Positions 31,674 to 36,842 of a DNA stretch of 36,842 nt are shown one piece after another; positions within the stretch are counted from its first letter, which is position 1; every line of letters starts with the position of its first letter. A program made the translations under genes and the position numbers. The notes under the pieces were generated by a model. The model worked only from the letters and a program-made list of their open reading frames with translations, was not told the origin of the DNA and did no database searches. This DNA comes from Nemertoderma westbladi (taxonomy: Eukaryota > Xenacoelomorpha > Nemertodermatida > Nemertodermatidae), in the NCBI GenBank assembly GCA_032718475.1, contig JAUCBJ010008922.1:1-36842 (forward strand), in the 5' to 3' direction.

Positions 31674-33137
31674 TACTGAAATAGGCCTACCGTAGAATGC
31701 CTCAAAAAGTATTGCTGTATTGTCTGCACAACAAACGACAATCTTCTGATCTTACCTATCCAGCTAATCGGTAGAATTACCGATTTGATTTAGCTATAGG
31801 CATTCAAATACTAAAATACTTGACAAAGCGTGCGGGGATTTACTGGTAACTGTTACAGAATAAAATAAAGATTGAAAGGAAGCGTTCTTGAGCAATGCCT
31901 CCTGTCTTTGGTAAGTTGGAATTTTGGTTGAATGTGGAAGAATTTCAGTATTTGACAGATTTATTGCATTGTTGAATGTTTCTCGATGCGCCTGCGTTGT
32001 TATGTCGTCAACTGAACATGAGTTGTGTTATTCGTTCCCATTTACCGGTATCGCTACCTGTCCAGCTTGTAGGCCGCGGTTGTGTCATCTATGCTTCCCT
32101 TGCAGTTCCGGGTCGGTTTTTAGGACCGGCTAATATAATATTAGGGCCTATATATTATAAGAATAACAAGTAGGTCTAACAATAATAAAAAATAATAATA
32201 AGTTGTGTAGATAGTATTTTTAGACAACAATTTTTAATTAACTTTCTGCTTTCCAACTGGAAGGCATTACAATAAGTAAATATTTAATTATTTTATTTAT
32301 TATTTCCCTACATCCATTATTTCGCTACAATAATGCTGTAATGTTGCTAAATAATGCAGTACCGGCTACTGTAATTTATTGTAAGTTAAGTAAATGGTGT
32401 ATGCTTGCAATGGTTGCGTACATTAAATGGTATATCGTATTACTATTACACTGACTCAACTCCCACCGTAATCGTACTGTATTTTTTGTAATTGTTTATT
32501 GCTTTACCCGCTAATGTTTATAATATATATAAATTATGCATTGTTTTACGTAGCCTATACATATATAATATATATCGTACGTATAGCCTTTATACATTAT
32601 ATATATATGTTATGTGTATATTATATTATATATAATGCTGTATGTGTTTTCGCATATATTATTTACAAACGATACAGTTTCCTATATTTGGGTATACTCG
32701 TATATATGCAAAATATGCATGCGGTATATACTGTTTATGCAATATGCATTTGGACCAGGTTTGCGGTACTATATTAGTGCTTATAATTGGTAAATTTCTC
32801 CTTAATTTCTTCTTAGTTTAATTTCATTTTTAATAATAATATTCTACTTAAATCTTGGAAGTTCTTACATCAACGATTGACATGTTATAAAATGTTCTAG
32901 AAGTCCTTGATATCATTCATTTTAATACGACATAATCACCTTTTAATTAATATTTTTTGCGATTTATTAATATTTTATATGATATATTTAGGGCCAAAAT
33001 TATAATGTTTTTTTTAGAAAGCTCCGGTATATATGTAATTAGTGAAAATTAAATATTGTTTATTTGGAACGTATCTTAATCAATATAAATCATTTCAAAT
33101 CTTGCTTTAAACTAATCCTGTAGAAATAGCATTTGCA
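31674..33137. other. Non-coding, AT-rich; possible exon start near 31895
   Basis: Includes ATGCCTCCTGTCTTTG followed by GTAAGT (31895-31916), which looks like a start codon next to a splice donor. It also holds a TA-rich block with repeated TATATA and TATGCA words (32510-32760). No downstream exon is visible. Confidence 0.35.
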
Positions 33138-33969
33138 CCCCCCCCCCCCCCCCCCCCCTAATTTTTCTACAAATCGTAATGAGATTGCATGAAATTTGAA
33201 ACAGAGATAGTTTCACCTCCCGACCACTGACAGGGTGAGCCAGAATTTTTATTTTTGCTTTCAATCTTTAGCTACAAGCGTTTAAAAAGTGTTTCCAGCG
33301 ATATTACACCAGTTACACCGCAGTTATTCTTCTACCTTATAGCTGTTTGTTGGTACCAATGGTAAAGCTGGTCCTGCAAGGATTCCAAATATGTAACACA
33401 ATTTGAATTTCGTCGTAAAATAGCAGAGATATGAGCGTTCAAATGTTGCATGGTTTTGCACCGGCGTGAGGCTATTTTATTCTATTTAATAAATGCATCA
33501 TAATCTGGATTATTTTGTTTATCCAAATACGTAGCTGGGCAACAATGCATTACATCTTTAATCCTACTATTACGTAGCTATTCACACATTTAAAAAATGT
33601 TCCAGAATATGGTTTATTTATTAATAGAATAAAATAGCCTCGCCTCGTTGCAAAACCATGCAACATTTGAACGCTCTTATCTCAGCTATTTTCCAACGAA
33701 ATTCGAATTGTGTTACATATTTAGAATCCTTGCAGGGCCAGCTTTCCATTGGTACCAACAAACAGCTATAAGGTTGAAGAATAACTGCGGTGTAACTGGT
33801 GTAATATCGCTGGAGACACTTTTTTTAAACGCTTGTAGCTAAAGATTGAAAGCAAAAATAAAAATTCTTGCTCACACAGTCAGTGGTCGGGAGGTGGAAC
33901 TATCTCTGTTTCAAATTTCATGCAATCTCATTACGATTTGTAGAAAAATTAGGGGGGGGGGGGGGGGGG
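33138..33969. mobile_element. 832-bp near-palindrome with C21/G18 ends
   Basis: The left arm 33159 to about 33550 is the inverse of about 33555-33951, with scattered mismatches. Matching pairs include TTCTACAAATCGTAATGAG with CTCATTACGATTTGTAGAA, and TTTGTTGGTACCAATGG with CCATTGGTACCAACAAA. The outer ends are C21 (33138-33158) and G18 (33952-33969), themselves complementary. The centre lies near 33553. No target-site duplication or ORF is seen. It looks like a foldback MITE or an inverted duplication. Confidence 0.9.
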
Positions 33970-34790
33970 CGTGTCACTGAATTACGCCACTATATTCTGG
34001 GACATGGTGTATGTATTTTCTTTGAAAGATCCCTTCCAAAAATTCCCCTAAAAGGTAAATGAAAAAGTATTTTTTTCTATCTTGTATGTACGGGTACGCA
34101 CCGCGCAACTTAGTCCCAACTTATAACTTTCTTGAAATTTTATTCTGATTTTATATTTATTTAAACATCGAAATCCAATCAACGATTTTAAAACCGGATT
34201 TTAATAATAATAAGTAATAACTTATTATCTTGTGCGCACAACTTAGCATGTTGAATTTTAATAGGTCGAATTATCCAAAACAATATGTGGTGGCATTTTC
34301 AAAATTGTAACTGGTTTATATGAATAAGTTTACTTTTGCTATGACAGTTACTTGTTAAGAGAAAACCTCAAACTACTAATTCTAAAAGTAGATCTTTTAA
34401 AGACAAAATATAATTTCCCCGAAATAGTAAAATGATTTTTTGCTCATTGTAACCTCGAATATGCGGATAAAAAGTCGGACAAGTAATATGTTACTTTCTT
34501 TTGTAAATAAATATTTATTCTTGTCTGTTTTTATTCATTCACAAATAAATTTACAAGTTATTATTTTGATTGCCGTATATTATATCTTTACCGTTGCGGA
34601 AACCTTTTGATTTTGGTATATATAATATAGTGAGTAAACGGGAGGAAAAAAAGATACAGAGGCGATAGTTTTCATTTCCACGTGATTTCTTATTATATAC
34701 CTCCATCTGTAAGACAATTTTATATTTTAAATAAATCTATTTTTTTCAGTTTTGTTAACCTTAACCTTTGTTTAAATTTGGTCGTTTTGC
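33970..34790. other. Non-coding, no gene seen
   Basis: AT-rich flank between the palindrome and the minisatellite; no feature supported. Confidence 0.4.
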
Positions 34791-36842
34791 TGTTTACGTG
34801 ATGGTGTTGGTTTGGTTATTGTATTTTTGCTGTTTACGTGATGGTGTTGGGTTGGTTATTGTATTTTTGCTGTTTACGTGATGGTGTTGGGTTGGTTATT
34901 GTATTTTTGCTGTTTACGTGATGGTGTTGGGTTGGTTATTGTATTTTTGCTGTTTACGTGATGGTGTTGGGTTGGTTATTGTATTTTTGCTGTTTACGTG
35001 ATGGTGTTGGGTTGGTTATTGTATTTTTGCTGGTTTACGTGATGGTGTTGGGTTGGTTATTGTATTTTTGCTGTTTACGTGATGGTGTTGGGTTGGTTAT
35101 TGTATTTTTGCTGTTTACGTGATGGTGTTGGGTTGGTTATTGTATTTTTGCTGTTTACGTGATGGTGTTGGGTTGGTTATTGTATTTTTGCTGTTTACGT
35201 GATGGTGTTGGGTTGGTTATTGTATTTTTGCTGTTTACGTGATGGTGTTGGGTTGGTTATTGTATTTTTGCTGTTTACGTGATGGTGTTGGGTTGGTTAT
35301 TGTATTTTTGCTGTTTACGTGATGGTGTTGGGTTGGTTATTGTATTTTTGCTGGTTTACGTGATGGTGTTGGGTTGGTTATTGTATTTTTGCTGTTTACG
35401 TGATGGTGTTGGGTTGGTTATTGTATTTTTGCTGTTTACGTGATGGTGTTGGGTTGGTTATTGTATTTTTGCTGTTTACGTGATGGTGTTGGGTTGGTTA
35501 TTGTATTTTTGCTGTTTACGTGATGGTGTTGGGTTGGTTATTGTATTTTTGCTGTTTACGTGATGGTGTTGGGTTGGTTATTGTATTTTTGCTGTTTACG
35601 TGATGGTGTTGGGTTGGTTATTGTATTTTTGCTGTTTACGTGATGGTGTTGGGTTGGTTATTGTATTTTTGCTGTTTACGTGATGGTGTTGGGTTGGTTA
35701 TTGTATTTTTGCTGTTTACGTGATGGTGTTGGGTTGGTTATTGTATTTTTGCTGTTTACGTGATGGTGTTGGGTTGGTTATTGTATTTTTGCTGTTTACG
35801 TGATGGTGTTGGGTTGGTTATTGTATTTTTGCTGTTTACGTGATGGTGTTGGGTTGGTTATTGTATTTTTGCTGTTTACGTGATGGTGTTGGGTTGGTTA
35901 TTGTATTTTTGCTGTTTACGTGATGGTGTTGGGTTGGTTATTGTATTTTTGCTGTTTACGTGATGGTGTTGGGTTGGTTATTGTATTTTTGCTGTTTACG
36001 TGATGGTGTTGGGTTGGTTATTGTATTTTTGCTGTTTACGTGATGGTGTTGGGTTGGTTATTGTATTTTTGCTGTTTACGTGATGGTGTTGGGTTGGTTA
36101 TTGTATTTTTGCTGTTTACGTGATGGTGTTGGGTTGGTTATTGTATTTTTGCTGTTTACGTGATGGTGTTGGGTTGGTTATTGTATTTTTGCTGTTTACG
36201 TGATGGTGTTGGGTTGGTTATTGTATTTTTGCTGTTTACGTGATGGTGTTGGGTTGGTTATTGTATTTTTGCTGTTTACGTGATGGTGTTGGGTTGGTTA
36301 TTGTATTTTTGCTGTTTACGTGATGGTGTTGGGTTGGTTATTGTATTTTTGCTGTTTACGTGATGGTGTTGGGTTGGTTATTGTATTTTTGCTGTTTACG
36401 TGATGGTGTTGGGTTGGTTATTGTATTTTTGCTGTTTACGTGATGGTGTTGGGTTGGTTATTGTATTTTTGCTGTTTACGTGATGGTGTTGGGTTGGTTA
36501 TTGTATTTTTGCTGTTTACGTGATGGTGTTGGGTTGGTTATTGTATTTTTGCTGTTTACGTGATGGTGTTGGGTTGGTTATTGTATTTTTGCTGTTTACG
36601 TGATGGTGTTGGGTTGGTTATTGTATTTTTGCTGTTTACGTGATGGTGTTGGGTTGGTTATTGTATTTTTGCTGTTTACGTGATGGTGTTGGGTTGGTTA
36701 TTGTATTTTTGCTGGTTTACGTGATGGTGTTGGGTTGGTTATTGTATTTTTGCTGTTTACGTGATGGTGTTGGGTTGGTTATTGTATTTTTGCTGTTTAC
36801 GTGATGGTGTTGGGTTGGTTATTGTATTTTTGCTGGTTTACG
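34791..36842 (+). repeat. 40-bp minisatellite, about 51 copies, runs off the window
   Basis: The unit begins TGTTTACGTGATGGTGTTGG and ends TTTTTGC, composition 21 T, 13 G, 4 A, 2 C, so the strand is strongly G+T biased. Copies are nearly identical. Exceptions are a G-to-T in the first unit (34811) and an extra G (GCTGG) making 41-bp units at about 35031, 35351, 36711 and 36832, spaced 8, 34 and 3 units. Head-to-tail with no spacers. Truncated by the window end. Confidence 0.98.

Noticed and set aside
32499-32777. 92-codon Tyr/Ile-rich frame
   Set aside because: Encoded by TATATA/TATGCA simple sequence; composition artefact.
33648-34062. Short open frames in and beside the palindrome
   Set aside because: One reads an inverted-repeat arm and the other spans the G18 run; no domain or conservation signal.
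34791-36842. CRISPR-like array
   Set aside because: Units are head to tail with no spacers, and the sequence is animal; it is a minisatellite.

Overview
The window is animal genomic DNA with few genes. It carries a BEL/Pao LTR retrotransposon, relics of APE-type LINEs, a tRNA-derived SINE, foldback and terminal-inverted-repeat elements and three large tandem arrays. There are no bacterial-style operons. Palindromic words around AGGCCT and ACCGGT recur between about 29 and 32 kb, and the mobile-element mix is typical of marine invertebrates. I lean towards a marine invertebrate, possibly a deuterostome, but the sequence alone does not settle the taxon.

Layout. 1-4243 (minus): a very long, damaged gag-like reading frame with clustered zinc-binding motifs, cut by nine in-frame TGA codons and running off the window start. 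4244-6030: non-coding, with a 140-bp direct repeat. 6031-13059 (minus): a decayed BEL/Pao element (gag, protease, reverse transcriptase, RNase H, integrase) with mixed TAA/TAG/TGA stops and frameshifts; I could not find its LTRs. 14684-16300: a dispersed repeat with an internal 400-bp duplication, related to a second copy at 25193-26130. 16320-17502: two LINE 3' ends. 17503-17910: homopolymer tracts and a small foldback. 18746-20035 (minus): an intact, intronless 12-helix MFS transporter resembling SLC18B1, the best gene in the window. 20119-22173: a 15-bp satellite whose unit is dyad-symmetric, resuming at 23811 after a LINE fragment. 26241-26791: 133-bp direct repeats around a tRNA-derived SINE. 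27278-27504: a 227-bp MITE with a perfect 9-bp target-site duplication. 27897-28862: a 25-bp satellite with a perfect 15-bp dyad and higher-order structure. 29250-29710: another LINE 3' end. 31516-31650: a possible 44-residue single-pass membrane micropeptide with a nearby poly(A) signal. 33138-33969: an 832-bp near-palindrome with C21 and G18 ends. 34791-36842: a nearly perfect 40-bp minisatellite running off the window end.

How it works together. Only the transporter and, tentatively, the micropeptide look like functional host genes; the rest is repeat biology. The transporter's 5' flank is almost immediately the 15-bp satellite, so that array is the only nearby upstream sequence. The most unusual items are the TGA-only interruptions of the gag-like frame, the near-palindrome with homopolymer ends, and two unrelated satellites that are both built from dyad-symmetric units.
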